A stretch of 5,680 nucleotides of DNA from Chloroflexota bacterium (GTDB taxonomy: Bacteria > Chloroflexota > Dormibacteria > Dormibacterales > Dormibacteraceae). Location of the stretch: NCBI GenBank assembly GCA_003446775.1, contig DMCH01000006.1, positions 1,505 through 7,184 of the forward strand. Reading direction: 5' to 3'. Position 1 is the stretch's first letter; each line of letters opens with the position of its first letter. This document shows, piece by piece, positions 5,091 through 5,680 of this stretch. Below the pieces are notes generated by a model. The model was not told the DNA's origin and searched no databases. It saw nothing but the letters and a program-made list of their open reading frames with translations. The translations under genes and the position numbers were made by a program.

Positions 5091-5680
5091 TTGTCCAATC
5101 TGTCCGACGGCACATCCATCGAAGGCTTATCTAAGAACGAGTCCATCAAGGCAGGGAGCAATCACCTGCGCGGGCTCATCAAGGAGGAGCTGATCGAGGA
5201 CACGCCTGCCTTCGGCGACGCCTCGGAGCAGCTGCTCAAGTTCCACGGCATCTACCAGCAGGATGACCGCGACCGCCGCAAAGAAGCGCGGGCCCGCGGC
5301 CTCGACAAGCACCACCAGCTCATGATCCGGACCCGTATCCCTGGGGGCATCGTCTCGCCGGATGCGTACGTCGCCCACGACGAGATCAGCCGGCGCTGGG
5401 CCAACGGCACGCTGCGCGTGACGACCCGGCAGGACTTTCAGCTCCACGGCGTGCTTAAGGGCGACATCAAGAAGTCCATCCGCGCCATCAACGACGCCCT
5501 GCTGACCACGCTCGGGGGCTGCGGCGACGTCGAGCGCAACATCATGTGCTGCCCCGAGCCGCTGGTCGACGACTTCCATGCGGAGGTCCAGCGCGCGATC
5601 TCCGCGATGGTTGCCGCGCTCACACCGCGCACCAGTGCGTATCACGAGATCTGGCTCGACGGGGAGGTCGTGAAGTCATC
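5091..5680 (+). CDS. cysI: Assimilatory sulfite reductase hemoprotein (beta subunit), N-terminal part, partial
   Basis: This siroheme/4Fe-4S enzyme reduces sulfite to sulfide in cytoplasmic sulfate assimilation, with electrons from NADPH (via a CysJ-type partner) or ferredoxin. The first 196 residues are present and the gene runs off the window. Blocks closely match the E. coli hemoprotein: SNHLRG (23-28), FHGIYQQDDRD (51-61), RTRIPGG (80-86), TTRQDFQLHG (111-120), the motif ERNIMCCPEP (148-157) and SAYHEIWLDGEVV near the edge. These include the arginines that contact siroheme and substrate in the family. The C-terminal cysteine cluster that binds 4Fe-4S lies beyond the window. The start is TTG 5091, with GGAGG (5077-5081) nine bases upstream and only about 22 residues before the first conserved block. 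Ferredoxin-nitrite reductase is related, but YQQDDRD and TRQDFQLHG favour sulfite reductase. It is separated from the upstream gene by a terminator and so starts its own transcript. Confidence 0.92.
   Translation, partial: MSNLSDGTSIEGLSKNESIKAGSNHLRGLIKEELIEDTPAFGDASEQLLKFHGIYQQDDRDRRKEARARGLDKHHQLMIRTRIPGGIVSPDAYVAHDEISRRWANGTLRVTTRQDFQLHGVLKGDIKKSIRAINDALLTTLGGCGDVERNIMCCPEPLVDDFHAEVQRAISAMVAALTPRTSAYHEIWLDGEVVKS

Noticed and set aside
5127..5645. Minus-strand open frame (172 codons) opposite cysI
   Set aside because: The plus strand encodes an unmistakable sulfite reductase through the same interval, so this is a codon-bias shadow.

Overview
The window is high-GC bacterial DNA. It combines a CUT1-type sugar ABC transporter, a GH42 glycosidase, an actinobacterial or Chloroflexota-like small secreted protein, and an E. 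coli-like sulfite reductase hemoprotein. A soil-type high-GC lineage (Actinomycetota, Chloroflexota or Dormibacterota-like) fits best, but the sequence alone does not fix the phylum. There are seven protein-coding genes plus the tail of an eighth. I see no tRNA, rRNA, CRISPR array or insertion sequence.

Positions 1-3109 are the 3' part of a plus-strand sugar-uptake operon. It holds the last residues of a MalF/UgpA-like permease, a complete MalG-like permease that overlaps it by ATGA, and a GH42 beta-galactosidase whose reading frame overlaps the permease stop by CTGA. The logic is import of an oligosaccharide or galactoside followed by intracellular hydrolysis. The GH42 frame has no ATG, GTG or TTG before position 1193, although conserved family sequence begins near 1118.

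Positions 3110-3196 separate convergent genes and hold two strong back-to-back hairpins. Positions 3197-3879 are a minus-strand gene pair: a 56-residue protein with a CxC...HxxxxH pattern (DUF1059-like) followed by an uncharacterised protein of about 147 residues.

The most interesting locus is 3930-4211. It encodes a short SelW/SelT/SelH (Rdx, thioredoxin-like) protein whose CxxU redox motif is written TGC-GTC-CCT-TGA. The TGA sits exactly at the selenocysteine position. A stem-loop fitting the bacterial SECIS pattern begins a few bases downstream, and the Rdx fold continues in frame after the TGA. Standard gene calling would miss or truncate this selenoprotein. It is divergent from the minus-strand pair across only 50 bp, which contains a perfect 12-bp palindrome.

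Positions 4212-4319 hold a 17-bp-stem hairpin upstream of a small Sec-exported protein (4320-4802), which ends in a good intrinsic terminator (4816-4856). A leader of about 230 bp, with a direct repeat and a GC-rich hairpin, precedes cysI. That gene starts at TTG 5091 behind a GGAGG and runs off the end of the window.
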